From Bacillus sp. J37 (lineage in GTDB: Bacteria; Bacillota; Bacilli; Bacillales; Bacillaceae), in the NCBI RefSeq assembly GCF_000518865.1, contig NZ_JAEK01000021.1, positions 1 through 64,000 of the forward strand: a DNA stretch of 64,000 bases. The letters are read 5' to 3'. Shown piece by piece: positions 38,150-48,134 of the stretch (positions are counted from its first letter, which is position 1; every line of letters begins with the position of its first letter). Both the position numbers and the translations under genes were made by a program. The notes beneath the pieces are model-generated. The model saw only the letters and a program-made list of their open reading frames with translations, made no database searches and was not told the DNA's origin.

Positions 38150-40345
38150 TTAATAATTAATGTAAATCTCGTGTTTCAAGCAATCTATACTACTACCACC
38201 AACATAAACAATGAAATCTCCACTTTCTAGTTTATATTCGCCGTTATTATCATAAAAGCCAAGATCATTTTTAGATAAATTGAATTCAAGTATTTTTGTT
38301 TCACCAGCTTCTAGTGCTATTTTTTTGTAATCCTTTAACTCCTTCACTGGCCGAACAATTGAAGCAACTTTATCACAAATATAAAGCTGCGTAATTTCTT
38401 CCCCTTTCCGCTTGCCAACATTGGTAATTTCAACCGAAATAGCTAATTTATCTTGTTTCTCTATTACATGTAAATCCTTATATTTGAAGCTAGTATAAGA
38501 TAATCCAAAGCCAAATGGATACAAAACATCGTTATCAACATCAATGTATCTAGAGGTAAACTTGCTTTTCCCTCCTGGTCTACCAGTATTCGGATGATTA
38601 TAATATACCGGACATTGACCTGTTACCCTTGGAAATGACACAGACAACTTCCCACTAGGATTCGTTAATCCAAAAATGACATCCGACACTGCGTTGCCCA
38701 TTTGAATGCCAAGATGCCATGTTTCTAAAATTGCATCAATATGTTCAGCTTCCCACTCTAATGCCAATGGACGGCCATTCATTAATACTGCAACTAGTGG
38801 TTTATTCGATTTTTTCACCATTTTCAATAGTTGTTGTTGATTTCCAGGGAGGCCAATGTTAGATCTTGAGGCTGCCTCTCCTGACATATTTACAGTTTCA
38901 CCAACTACTGCAACTATGACATCTCCAAAATCTAATGCATTTTCAAGTTCTTCTTCATTTATTGGCTCAGTTAGTCCTCCTGTTTGGAAATATCGGACAT
39001 GATCACTATTTTTTTCCAACCCATCTAAGATGGAGACGCAATCTTCTTCTTTCCAACTAATTGCCCAGGCTCCTACAACTTCAGAGGATTTGTCAGCTAG
39101 CTCTCCTATTATACTAATCTTCTGATCTCTATTAAGTGGTAAAAGTTCATTTTCATTTTTCAGCAAAACGATAGATTTTTTTGCTGATTCAAGCGCTAAT
39201 TCAATATTTTCACTAGGAATTGTATTCATTTGATCTTCAAGATTGACATATGGATGATCAAACAGTCCTAGCCACATTTTTATTGATAATATTCTTTCTA
39301 CTGCTTCATTAATGATACTTACATCAATTTCACCTGAATTGACGAGTTGTGATAAGTATGAACTATAAATACCTGTACCCATATCCATATCAACGCCAGC
39401 AGAAACTGCCTTTAAACCAGCATCTTGGTCATCAATAGCGGTCCCATGTGAGACACATTCTCTAATACCATTCGCATCACTCACAACAAATCCTTTAAAA
39501 CCATATTCTTCTTTTAATATATCCCTCATCATTTCACTATTGACAGTACAAGGTACACCATTTAAATCATTAAAAGCAGCCATAACAGTTGCTGCTCCTT
39601 CTTTTACAGCAGCTTTGAATGGTGGCAAATAGACATTATGCAATAGAGAAGTAGACATACTCGTGGTATTATAATCTCTCCCTGATTCAGCTGCACCATA
39701 GGCAACAAAATGCTTTAAACAGGCAGCAACATAATTCATCGGACTGGAAGTATCCCCTTGGAGACCATTTACTTTAGCTTTAGCAAATTCTGACACCAGG
39801 TATGGATCTTCTCCGGGTCCTTCAGAGACTCTCCCCCATCTGGCATCTCTTGATACATCAATCATTGGAGCAAAATGCCAATTTACACCTTGCTTTCTTG
39901 ATTCCTTGGCCGCCATCCTTGCAGTTCTTAAAAACAATTCATTATCAAAAGAACATGCTTCTGCAAGAGCTATCGGAAACACTGTGCGAAACCCATGAAT
40001 AACATCCAATCCGATAATAAGAGGAATCCCAAGCCGACTTTCTTCCATAGCAATTTTCTGCAGTTCATTTGCTTTCTTTGCATTTTGCAGCATGATAGAA
40101 CCAATTCTACCAAGACGGATATCTTCCTCATGATAGTCTTGTTCAGCATTTTCCATTATTTTCGCAAATTCACCTTGGCTTATCCTACCATCTGTAAGCA
40201 TTTCGATTAGCTCTTCAAACGGAACATCAAACCCACCAACTATGGAAACAGAAGCTTGGTTCATCTGGCCTATTTTCTCCTCTAAAGTCATTTGACCAAT
40301 CAATTCTTGTACTTTATCTTTTTGTTCTTGGTTTAAAAACATCAT
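38150..40345 (-). CDS. GH3 beta-glucosidase/beta-xylosidase
   Basis: 731 aa from ATG 40345, with GGAG 9 nt upstream. It has GH3 N-domain features PLIIGLDVIHGF, the substrate site HFAPMIDVSRDARWGRVSEGPGEDPYL, KHFVAYGAAESGRDYN, and the nucleophile Asp in GFVVSDANGI. The C-terminal alpha/beta sandwich and a fibronectin III-like domain follow. It lacks a signal peptide, so it works inside the cell on glucosides or xylosides delivered by the GPH symporter. It sits between GH43 and GH106-like genes. Confidence 0.9.
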   Translation of the reverse strand: MMFLNQEQKDKVQELIGQMTLEEKIGQMNQASVSIVGGFDVPFEELIEMLTDGRISQGEFAKIMENAEQDYHEEDIRLGRIGSIMLQNAKKANELQKIAMEESRLGIPLIIGLDVIHGFRTVFPIALAEACSFDNELFLRTARMAAKESRKQGVNWHFAPMIDVSRDARWGRVSEGPGEDPYLVSEFAKAKVNGLQGDTSSPMNYVAACLKHFVAYGAAESGRDYNTTSMSTSLLHNVYLPPFKAAVKEGAATVMAAFNDLNGVPCTVNSEMMRDILKEEYGFKGFVVSDANGIRECVSHGTAIDDQDAGLKAVSAGVDMDMGTGIYSSYLSQLVNSGEIDVSIINEAVERILSIKMWLGLFDHPYVNLEDQMNTIPSENIELALESAKKSIVLLKNENELLPLNRDQKISIIGELADKSSEVVGAWAISWKEEDCVSILDGLEKNSDHVRYFQTGGLTEPINEEELENALDFGDVIVAVVGETVNMSGEAASRSNIGLPGNQQQLLKMVKKSNKPLVAVLMNGRPLALEWEAEHIDAILETWHLGIQMGNAVSDVIFGLTNPSGKLSVSFPRVTGQCPVYYNHPNTGRPGGKSKFTSRYIDVDNDVLYPFGFGLSYTSFKYKDLHVIEKQDKLAISVEITNVGKRKGEEITQLYICDKVASIVRPVKELKDYKKIALEAGETKILEFNLSKNDLGFYDNNGEYKLESGDFIVYVGGSSIDCLKHEIYINY

Positions 40346-40406
40346 TATATAATACTCCATTCTGAATTAATTAATCGTATTTGGTTTAAATTTGGCTGTT
40401 AAGGAT

Positions 40407-43088
40407 TCATTTTAAGTGTAACTTAACTGCCCCATACATACCTGTAGGATCCATAGGCTCATGAGAGACAATAAACGGTGGTTCTGGATAATTTAACCTA
40501 TCCCTATCTAACGTTGTAGCTACTTCTACTCGAATAGTATTCTTACCTTTCCTTAAGACCTTTTCTACTTCAAAAACATATTGTGGACATACTTTTATCC
40601 CTACATATTCATCGTTTATCCATAATTCTGCAGCCTCATATATATATTCAAACGTTAATATCGCTTGGTTTGGTGATGCATCAATTTCAAAAGTTTTCTC
40701 ATATCTTATAATCCCAGTAAATGATGGGTTTTCTTCTGAAATAGGTAGTAATTCTTCCATTTTTCTAACTTCACCAAAATTCGGATATTCTTTGTTCTTA
40801 ACAAGGGAATAATTCCAACCATATGATAAGTCTAGGCTGCTTTTACATTTAGCAAGCTGAATAGATGAAGGGATATACACTTCGAACTGGCTTGCTTGTT
40901 CCTCATTAACGTCAAACACAACACAGGATTCATACGGCTTTAATTCAAGATAAATAATTCCCTTTCCATTTTCTTTTTTTATTTCGATTTTTTTAAATTT
41001 ATTTTCTAAACCATTATAAACAACTGCAGCTCGTTCAAGCGAAAGTTCAATTTCTCCACAAAATGTCTCGTATGCTGATTCATTCTGGAACATGTAAATA
41101 TTTGATTCTTTAAAATAGTGGTAATAAGTCAAATCCTTAAATGGTTTCTTTAATTCTAAATCGAAAATCCCACTGGCTTTCAGTTCAGTTACTAACTTAT
41201 CTAGTGGTACTACCTTACACTTTTCGACAGATTTAATAAGCTCTTGTGATAAACTTTTATTTCCTTCATTCGAAATCCCTTTAGGCTTATTATCAACAAA
41301 AATGATCTCAAAACCATCCGAATTTTTTATGAAAGTTGCTAGTTCCTTTGTGATATATTCACTATATGGAATTACTAAACACTTAAATTTCTCCCCATTT
41401 ATCTCCATATAATCTTTTTCGACTTTACCATTAAAAAAATTAAGTGAATCTAATATATCTATTGGAACAAAGTCAAAATCTATTTGATTCTCAATTAACA
41501 CTCGTGCAGGTTTTTGCATTTTCATAAAATCTCCAGTCCATTCACTTTCACCGTGATATAGAACAGCCACTGGAGCAATATGGATACCATCATTGAAAAT
41601 ATGACATAATCGGTTGGCATAATGCATTAGATGAGAGAAATGTTTAAATTGCGGATTGTTACCACGAGCATAAAAATGTGGTGGACAATCAATGTCAGGG
41701 TATTCACTCATAGAAAACGCATGGGGCACGAGATGATTTATCCCACGAACAACCAAGTGGTCAAGAATATACTTCATTTCTCTTACTCCAAGCTTCCAGC
41801 CATACGCACCATATAATTCACACATTGTTCTTCCCTTTTTCTTAGGATCAAGATGACCATAAGAAGACCCTAGTTTTCCAAGTGAATAATGATAGAATTC
41901 TCCGTCTCCTTTTGAAAGGCCAACTCTTTCTAATCCTGCCCCTCCAAAAATAACTTGACCACCAATCACATCAATACCAGACATATGCTGACCAGATAGA
42001 GCTCTAAAAAAGTGCCCGGCACCACTGCCTAACTTACTATGCTGATCATTATCTTCAATAACATGTCCAATATATTCAACATTACGTTCTTTACACCAAT
42101 TTCCTAATTGATTACTAAAATTCTTTTCATATAACCGAGTAATAATATCCATATAGGTATATCTAGTATGAACACATTGGTGCATTTCTTCTGAATCAAT
42201 CCATAAAAAGGGTAGGAAACTTTTCCAATTTTCTCCTATAGCTTCTATTAACATTGTTTTTGCTTCTTCACTATAAGGTAAAGGCATTTCTTTTCTACCA
42301 ATGGATTCATTAAAATCAAATCCTGATGTATTACCAAATGAAGGCTCGTCAGAGAAAAAGCCTGCAAATGTTTTCCCAAACTCCGATTTATATCGTGCAT
42401 AATGCGGTTCATATACCGCTTCTAACTGAGTGCTAACAGACTCTTCATCTATCATATTAATATATTTCGGGTTACCCCCATCTGTTTTTGTTTCATAAAT
42501 TACATAAATTCTCCACTGTCCATTTGGCAAAGTAAAAGTCAAAAAGCCATCTTCTACCTTCTCTGTCAGATCAATTACTGATTCTCCAATTATTCCTTCC
42601 TTGATTAACTTTCCAGCAACAACACTAATTAATCTATTATTTTTTTGTTCTATTTCATCTACTGGTTTGCCCATATCCATCCATGATCTTTTTGGTTTAA
42701 GCATGGGAGAAATATTAACCGTTATCTCATTTTGCGCCCCGAATACATCAACAGAATTGTAGTTAATATATGTCTTTTTTCGATTCGGATATTTATTCTC
42801 AATTAGACCATTTGCATACCCTGTTGGAAAATGAGCGTCGTCTAAAACCCATACTCGCATTCCTCTTTGTTTTGCCTCTTCCATTACAATATCCAAATCA
42901 TTCCACCAACCAGGGCCTGCAAAGTCAGGATGTGGCCTTGCTTCAACACAAACAGCCCTAATTCCACATTCATATATTTTACTAATTTCTTCTCTAATTA
43001 CTTTTTCTTCTTCTCCTCTCATCCAGAGGAAAGGGAATATATAATTTCCATGTTTACTAGAGATTAATTCATGAATAGTTTTTTGCAT
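40407..43088 (-). CDS. GH106-like alpha-L-rhamnosidase / jelly-roll glycosyl hydrolase
   Basis: 893 aa without signal peptide. The N-terminal catalytic barrel has segments such as PFLWMRGEEEKVIREEISKI, FAGFFSDEPSFGNTSG and RNVEYIGHVIEDND. The C-terminal 130 residues form a galactose-binding-like jelly roll (FEYIYEAAELWINDEYVGIK). The layout resembles GH106 alpha-L-rhamnosidases, which remove rhamnose from flavonoid or pectic glycosides. Assignment is from overall pattern; another GH family of the same size is possible. GGAGGG precedes ATG 43088, and the gene lies 78 bp after the GPH symporter. Confidence 0.72.
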   Translation of the reverse strand: MQKTIHELISSKHGNYIFPFLWMRGEEEKVIREEISKIYECGIRAVCVEARPHPDFAGPGWWNDLDIVMEEAKQRGMRVWVLDDAHFPTGYANGLIENKYPNRKKTYINYNSVDVFGAQNEITVNISPMLKPKRSWMDMGKPVDEIEQKNNRLISVVAGKLIKEGIIGESVIDLTEKVEDGFLTFTLPNGQWRIYVIYETKTDGGNPKYINMIDEESVSTQLEAVYEPHYARYKSEFGKTFAGFFSDEPSFGNTSGFDFNESIGRKEMPLPYSEEAKTMLIEAIGENWKSFLPFLWIDSEEMHQCVHTRYTYMDIITRLYEKNFSNQLGNWCKERNVEYIGHVIEDNDQHSKLGSGAGHFFRALSGQHMSGIDVIGGQVIFGGAGLERVGLSKGDGEFYHYSLGKLGSSYGHLDPKKKGRTMCELYGAYGWKLGVREMKYILDHLVVRGINHLVPHAFSMSEYPDIDCPPHFYARGNNPQFKHFSHLMHYANRLCHIFNDGIHIAPVAVLYHGESEWTGDFMKMQKPARVLIENQIDFDFVPIDILDSLNFFNGKVEKDYMEINGEKFKCLVIPYSEYITKELATFIKNSDGFEIIFVDNKPKGISNEGNKSLSQELIKSVEKCKVVPLDKLVTELKASGIFDLELKKPFKDLTYYHYFKESNIYMFQNESAYETFCGEIELSLERAAVVYNGLENKFKKIEIKKENGKGIIYLELKPYESCVVFDVNEEQASQFEVYIPSSIQLAKCKSSLDLSYGWNYSLVKNKEYPNFGEVRKMEELLPISEENPSFTGIIRYEKTFEIDASPNQAILTFEYIYEAAELWINDEYVGIKVCPQYVFEVEKVLRKGKNTIRVEVATTLDRDRLNYPEPPFIVSHEPMDPTGMYGAVKLHLK

Positions 43089-43166
43089 AATAATCCCTCC
43101 AATTAATAGGAATAGCTTATAAGCAGATTAAAGTAATTCTACAGCTTATAAGCTAAAATTATACTA

Positions 43167-44564
43167 TTATTCTGTTAATTCACTTTTTCTTCTTAAAAGT
43201 TCCTGAGTGTTTTCTGAAGCCCTAGCTTTTGTAATCTTATAAAAAAATAATGGTATTGTTGATAATATAAATAGTATTCCCGGTCCTAAATTCACTAACA
43301 TATTTATTCCATTAACTACTTCAGGTGTTTGTTGCGTATTTGCAACATATCCAATTAATCCAAGTATAGATGCTGCAGTTGCTCCGACGATAGCGTTTGC
43401 AATTTTTGTAGAAAGACTAAAAACTGAATAAATTGAACCGTCAGCTCTTTTACCTGTTTTCACTTGGTGTTCATCTATACAATCCGCAACCATACTAAAA
43501 CACAATGGACTAGCTAACCCGATGGGTATACATGCAATTATTGTCCAAATAATAATCATTGAAATATTTGTACTAGATGTAAAATAGATAGCAATAAAAG
43601 CAACTCCACTAATAATAGTTCCAAAAATCATAAGCGTTTTCTTTTCCATAAACTTAGCTACGAAAGGAAGAAATAAAGCCCCTATAGCACCACAAACTGA
43701 AAGAAGAGTAAATAAAACAGCTATTAATTCTGGACGATTTAAAACATATATAGCATAATAAGTTAACGTTCCTAACCTACCGAATAATCCCATTAATACT
43801 ATGAAGAGGTTTGCTAATATTAACAATAATGGTATGTTGGAGCTAACAGCTTTTAGTGATTCCTTAATTGATGGTTTTTCCATTGCCTCAGGAGCAATTA
43901 CTTCTTTACAGTTTTTAAAAGTCATGAATAACAATGGTGCAGAAACTAATGATAAGACAATTGCTGCATAGAAAAAGCCATTTTGTTGGTTTCCATTGCC
44001 TAAAAACATTATTAACGGCATAACGGCTGCTCCGGTTAGAATACCTGCTACCTGTCCGAAAACTCCTCTATAAGCATTTAAACTAGTTCTCTCCTCCGTA
44101 TCTCTAGTCATAACTGTTGCTAGGGCACCATACGGAACACTTACCATGGAATGTACAGTACCTAATAATAAGTAAGTGATACCTGCATATATGATTTTTC
44201 CTGTCATAGAAAAATCAGGGGTATAAAATGTCAGTATATTTAAAGCACAAAGTGCAAATGCACCATATAGAATATATGGTCTAAAGCGACCATGCTTGCT
44301 TTTTGTCCGTTCCATTATTAATCCCAGTATTGGATCCACAAAACAATCCCATACTCTTGCTACAAGTAAAATGATAGCAGCTACTCCACCAGCTAAGCCA
44401 AAAACATCTGTATAGAAAAACAACAAATAAGAAGAAGCTAAACTCCATACAACAGCACCAGAAAACTCACCAAAACCATAGCTTAATTTTGTTAAAAAAT
44501 TAAGCTTATTAACACTATGAGGAACTTTAGTACTCTTTGTTTCTTGAACAATTACATTTGCCAT
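43167..44564 (-). CDS. GPH-family glycoside:cation symporter
   Basis: 465 aa with about 12 membrane helices. It has GPH hallmarks KLSYGFGEFSGAVVW near the start, ARVWDCFVDPILGLIMERTKSKHGRFRPYIL after helix 2, and SVPYGALATVMTRDTEERTSLNAYRG. These symporters import oligosaccharides or glycosides with a cation. Position 5' of the GH106-like, GH3 and GH43 genes suggests uptake of a plant glycoside later hydrolysed in the cytoplasm. GGGGGA lies before ATG 44564. Confidence 0.92.
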   Translation of the reverse strand: MANVIVQETKSTKVPHSVNKLNFLTKLSYGFGEFSGAVVWSLASSYLLFFYTDVFGLAGGVAAIILLVARVWDCFVDPILGLIMERTKSKHGRFRPYILYGAFALCALNILTFYTPDFSMTGKIIYAGITYLLLGTVHSMVSVPYGALATVMTRDTEERTSLNAYRGVFGQVAGILTGAAVMPLIMFLGNGNQQNGFFYAAIVLSLVSAPLLFMTFKNCKEVIAPEAMEKPSIKESLKAVSSNIPLLLILANLFIVLMGLFGRLGTLTYYAIYVLNRPELIAVLFTLLSVCGAIGALFLPFVAKFMEKKTLMIFGTIISGVAFIAIYFTSSTNISMIIIWTIIACIPIGLASPLCFSMVADCIDEHQVKTGKRADGSIYSVFSLSTKIANAIVGATAASILGLIGYVANTQQTPEVVNGINMLVNLGPGILFILSTIPLFFYKITKARASENTQELLRRKSELTE

Positions 44565-44990
44565 CTTTTTTCCCCCTTAAGACTCCTTTTTCTAAAGTAC
44601 CAATCTGTCTTTTTCAGTAGCTACTGTTAATGTAATACTAACCCACCAACATTGTAACCGCATTCATATAATTAAACACTAAACACAAATATATTAACCT
44701 ACCTAATATAAAAAACTACTCTCCTTATTTCAGATTAAAAATTTGGTCTTAATTCTTAATCTCCAACTAAAAAGATCTACCTGTGTAAAAATAATCTTTG
44801 CTCTCCATTCTTTCTAGTAGCAAACAAATGAATTATGCACTAAATATAATTTTACAAAGTAGGATTTTTTACGGTTAATTAGTCAAAAAAATTAACAACA
44901 AATATTTATGCCCTTAAACATATACATTTTTTAATACTACTAGCATTACTTTGAGATAAGCATTCTGGTAAAATTATTTAACTATTATTA
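44565..44990. other. Intergenic leader of the GPH/glycosidase operon
   Basis: About 425 bp of AT-rich DNA without a convincing coding sequence, RNA gene or repeat. It should contain the promoter for the minus-strand glycosidase genes; no clear operator palindrome was seen. Confidence 0.4.
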
Positions 44991-44994
44991 GACA

Positions 44995-45043
44995 AATTAA
45001 TTAAAATGCCCCCGATATAATATCGGGAGCATTTTAATTAATT
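44995..45043. terminator. Long hairpin after the flavin hydroxylase gene
   Basis: Arms AATTAATTAAAATGC and GCATTTTAATTAATT (44995-45009, 45029-45043) with an inner CCCGATA / TATCGGG stem form one extended palindrome. It lies about 85 bp beyond the stop of the FAD monooxygenase on the minus strand. Confidence 0.75.
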
Positions 45044-45126
45044 GTCAAATATTTTTAGGAGTATCGAGAATTTAATACTTATCATTATTTAGCATTTACT
45101 ATTGGTTAGTTGTTCCATCTTTATAT

Positions 45127-46371
45127 TCAAGCCCTGAAAAAGGGTTTAGCTCGATTCTTTTCCTCTAAATCAAGAACTGTCTTAAGAAGAGTTTCTGCCT
45201 CTACAACACTATTTTTTGTTATTTGCCTTTCAGGGAATTTGGTGTAATCAAGTAGAAAGTCTCTAAGGATACGAACTGGTTTAGGAGAATTATGAAAGAC
45301 CTTTCCTAACGTCCGAGCAAATCCTACTACACTATTTGTATAGTTAACTCTCTGATTATCATATTTTAATAACCCTTTTTGAAGATCATTTACATTCGAA
45401 AGATCAACACCCTCTAAATACTTCCCTAAGAAATATCCATCCTCCAGTGCCATTCCTGCACCATAGGCTGCATATGGAGAAGTAGGATGTGCTGCATCTC
45501 CAAGAATTGTTATACGACCATTTGACCAAGCAGATAAAGGGTCTCTGTACTTTATAAGCCAGCGGAATAAGTTTTGTGAATTAGTTGCCTTAAGAATTTC
45601 TGGTGCAGGATAAGCAAAGTTTCTTAATTTTTCACTAATATATTTAAGTGGATCACCCGGTTCAGATTGTTCTTCCGTGCATGGTTCCACGAACCACCAT
45701 TCAAAACAGTTTTTTTCATTATACACAAGTGGTGAATAACCAAATTGATGTAAATCACTGTGACTTAAAACAATTTCATTTCTATCAGGTCCTTCTAACT
45801 CGGACCAGCCGAGCCATACTGCAATTCCTAAGTGTTGTAATTCTGATTCTCCCCAAAGTTGCTTTCGTACTAAAGAATTTACTCCGTCAGCCCCTACTAA
45901 TAAATCTGCTGTATAAGTCTTTCCATCCTCAAAAAGAATGTTCACTCCATCAGCATCCTCTTTATAGGAGATGAATTGATGGTCAGTTACAATCATATCT
46001 TTTAGAATCTTGTCTAACAGTCGCTTATAAAGATCAGAGCGCATGAGACCAGCCATCCAACCTGAGACATTTGCTTTGCTTAATAAATCCTTATCAAATT
46101 GTTGCAGAACTCTTTGGTGACCATCATACCGTCTAAATCTTTGAGTATCAGTGGTTGCCAAGTCATCTGCATAAATTCCATAACTGCGTAAAATATTTAT
46201 GCCAATAGCATTAAGAATAATTGCGCCCCCTAGAGGTTTAATTTCCTTATGCCTTTCAAATATTTTAACATCAAAACCTGCCTGTGTTAGAGCAATACCC
46301 GCTGATAATCCACCTGGTCCTGCTCCGATAATAGCAACTTTTTTTCTTGATTTGTTGTCACTTTTACTCAA
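45127..46371 (-). CDS. FAD-dependent monooxygenase (salicylate hydroxylase-like)
   Basis: 414 aa from TTG 46371, which has AAAGGA about 10 nt upstream; an in-frame GTG at 46419 has no such signal. It has VAIIGAGPGGLSAGIAL at the N-terminus, DLLVGADGVNSLVRKQLWG, and ITILGDAAHPTSPYAAYGAGMALED. These are the three motifs of class A aromatic hydroxylases. It lies between the glycosidase operon and the C-glycoside-cleavage genes, so hydroxylation of a phenolic aglycone is an attractive but untested role. Terminators on both sides suggest it is a separate unit. Confidence 0.82.
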   Translation of the reverse strand: MSKSDNKSRKKVAIIGAGPGGLSAGIALTQAGFDVKIFERHKEIKPLGGAIILNAIGINILRSYGIYADDLATTDTQRFRRYDGHQRVLQQFDKDLLSKANVSGWMAGLMRSDLYKRLLDKILKDMIVTDHQFISYKEDADGVNILFEDGKTYTADLLVGADGVNSLVRKQLWGESELQHLGIAVWLGWSELEGPDRNEIVLSHSDLHQFGYSPLVYNEKNCFEWWFVEPCTEEQSEPGDPLKYISEKLRNFAYPAPEILKATNSQNLFRWLIKYRDPLSAWSNGRITILGDAAHPTSPYAAYGAGMALEDGYFLGKYLEGVDLSNVNDLQKGLLKYDNQRVNYTNSVVGFARTLGKVFHNSPKPVRILRDFLLDYTKFPERQITKNSVVEAETLLKTVLDLEEKNRAKPFFRA

Positions 46372-46622
46372 CTGTTTCACATCCTTTAAAGTAGTAAAAT
46401 CATATAAATTAAACACCAAATAATACTAATCAAAAAAAGGGATAGAACATTCATATTTTCATTATAAAAAATGGATTTTTTTAATATTCAGAGATATTAT
46501 TAGTTACTATTATTAATAGTTAAATAGTTAAACATTAATATAAATTCATTAGATTTCATACTTTAAGATACAATGCGAAATGTAGTAAGAAATTTATCTA
46601 TTTATTAATCCTATATGCAAAT

Positions 46623-46651
46623 AAGCGAGAGCTAAAATTGCTCCCGCTTTT
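46623..46651 (-). terminator. Terminator of the C-glycoside deglycosidase operon
   Basis: AAGCGAGAGC / GCTCCCGCTT (46623-46632, 46640-46649) pairs over 10 bp with one G-T and is followed by T-rich DNA on the minus strand, about 12 bp after the beta-subunit stop. Confidence 0.72.
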
Positions 46652-46662
46652 ACTAAAGGAAT

Positions 46663-47067
46663 TTACACTAAAAGAAGTCTTCTCTTATGTGGTTTTGTAC
46701 CAAAAACTGTATCAATTGATGGAGGTAAATAAGAAGCACTATATAAATAACTTACTTCAATATCATGGTAACCGGGTTCAAGGCCACCTTCCTTAGATAC
46801 GGTTAAAGTAGCAGGCTCTAAAACTCCCCAATGGACATCTCCAAGCGTTGCCATTTCACTTTGAGTGTAAGTTATACCACTGATAGTCCATTTAATTTGA
46901 TCACCAGAAAATGTTTCTCCATCTACTTTTACCGTTGCTGGGCGTAACTGTGAAAGCCAAAGACCTCTATAATATAAAGACCTAATATTCACTTGGAAAC
47001 CAATTACTTTTCCATCACTTTCTACGTTTCTAAATCCTCTTGATTGGATACTTTCTTTTTCTAACAT
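46663..47067 (-). CDS. C-glycoside deglycosidase beta-subunit-like protein (DUF6379)
   Basis: 134 aa, all-beta pattern, no signal peptide. It resembles the small subunit of C-glycoside deglycosidases (DgpB/CarB-type, DUF6379). These form a complex with a TIM-barrel partner to break the C-C bond between a 3-oxo sugar and an aromatic ring. The alpha-subunit gene ends only 13 bp upstream and GGAGG supports ATG 47067. Family recognition is by overall sequence, for example the IRSLYYRGLWLSQL and DVHWGVLEPATL segments, and by the partner gene. Confidence 0.75.
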   Translation of the reverse strand: MLEKESIQSRGFRNVESDGKVIGFQVNIRSLYYRGLWLSQLRPATVKVDGETFSGDQIKWTISGITYTQSEMATLGDVHWGVLEPATLTVSKEGGLEPGYHDIEVSYLYSASYLPPSIDTVFGTKPHKRRLLLV

Positions 47068-47080
47068 GATATTTTCCTCC

Positions 47081-47974
47081 TTACTCTCCTAATATCTTTT
47101 TCATCATGATATGATGCTTACGTACTTGCTCAGGAGCTGTTCCTAAAACACCTTTATTAGGCCCTTCATATTCACTTACCATATAACCATCCCATTTATG
47201 CTCAACTAACGTATTAAGTATCTTTTCATAAGGAATTGTTACTTCCTCAAACTCATCAGATACCTTAATAAATTTTGCATGGCAACAATAAATATAAGGT
47301 AAAAGTGGGATAATATCTTCAACTGGGCTGTGTTCAGATTCTGGCATGATGAAATCATCAGGACCCCATTCATCCTTCGGTAATAGTTCTGTTTGAAACA
47401 CACCAAAGTCCATACATAAACCAAAATGTTTTGTTCCTGTCTTTTTGATGAATTCAACATAATCATCAACCATTTTTGATTTTAGTAGTGTCGGTGGATG
47501 TATTTCTGGACACATAACAACATCATACTTTTCAGCCATAGGCAGTGCCTTTGCAATAAATTCTGTCCAATTTTCTACGGGTGTTAGAGTTTCATCAATT
47601 ACCCCTAATTTTGTACGAAGAACCTTAAACCCTAGCCGATTAGCAAGTTTAAAATCTTGTATTAGCATATTGTAAGATTCTTCAGTTGTAAGCTGTCTTC
47701 CCTCAAACAAACGAGAATCTACCCAATGACCATATTCAGCAGGCACGATATCATATTTCTCAATTAATTTATCCCATTTTTCAAGCCATTCATTACTTGG
47801 ATTTGGATATCCTTCGATATGCGCGTTTGCAAGAATTTCTAATCCTCTAGCACCCATATCATTCATTTCTTTAAACATATCTTCTAAATCCATCGTTACA
47901 CCAAATTCCGCGGCATAACTATAAAGAGAAACCCCTCTTTTTGGTTTTCCAACCTTATTTAATTCAGTACTCAT
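47081..47974 (-). CDS. C-glycoside deglycosidase alpha-subunit-like TIM-barrel protein
   Basis: 297 aa of the sugar phosphate isomerase/epimerase fold. Metal-site residues are visible in VMCPEIHPPT (Glu), GLCMDFGVFQ (Asp), YCCHAKFI (His) and MVSEYEGPN (Glu). Pairing with the DUF6379 gene is the signature of DgpC/CarC-type deglycosidases. With the Gfo/Idh oxidoreductase encoded upstream it would cleave 3-oxo-C-glucosides into 1,5-anhydro-3-keto sugar and aglycone. A generic sugar isomerase is the alternative if the small subunit is not a real partner. Confidence 0.78.
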   Translation of the reverse strand: MSTELNKVGKPKRGVSLYSYAAEFGVTMDLEDMFKEMNDMGARGLEILANAHIEGYPNPSNEWLEKWDKLIEKYDIVPAEYGHWVDSRLFEGRQLTTEESYNMLIQDFKLANRLGFKVLRTKLGVIDETLTPVENWTEFIAKALPMAEKYDVVMCPEIHPPTLLKSKMVDDYVEFIKKTGTKHFGLCMDFGVFQTELLPKDEWGPDDFIMPESEHSPVEDIIPLLPYIYCCHAKFIKVSDEFEEVTIPYEKILNTLVEHKWDGYMVSEYEGPNKGVLGTAPEQVRKHHIMMKKILGE

Positions 47975-48134
47975 ATTTCTTCTCCCTTCTGACTCTCTTT
48001 TTACTATTACTATCTGAAGTTTAAAAGTTTAAAACTATGGCTTTCGCTTTAGTACTTAACGATATGCTACCATTTTCTACCTTTTAACTTCTGATTACTT
48101 GATTTTAAAACTCTTATCCTATTTATTCTCTTTA

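Noticed and set aside
44565-44990. A CRISPR array or tandem repeat in the long AT-rich gap
   Set aside because: Repeated words are short A/T runs without regular spacing or conserved direct repeats.
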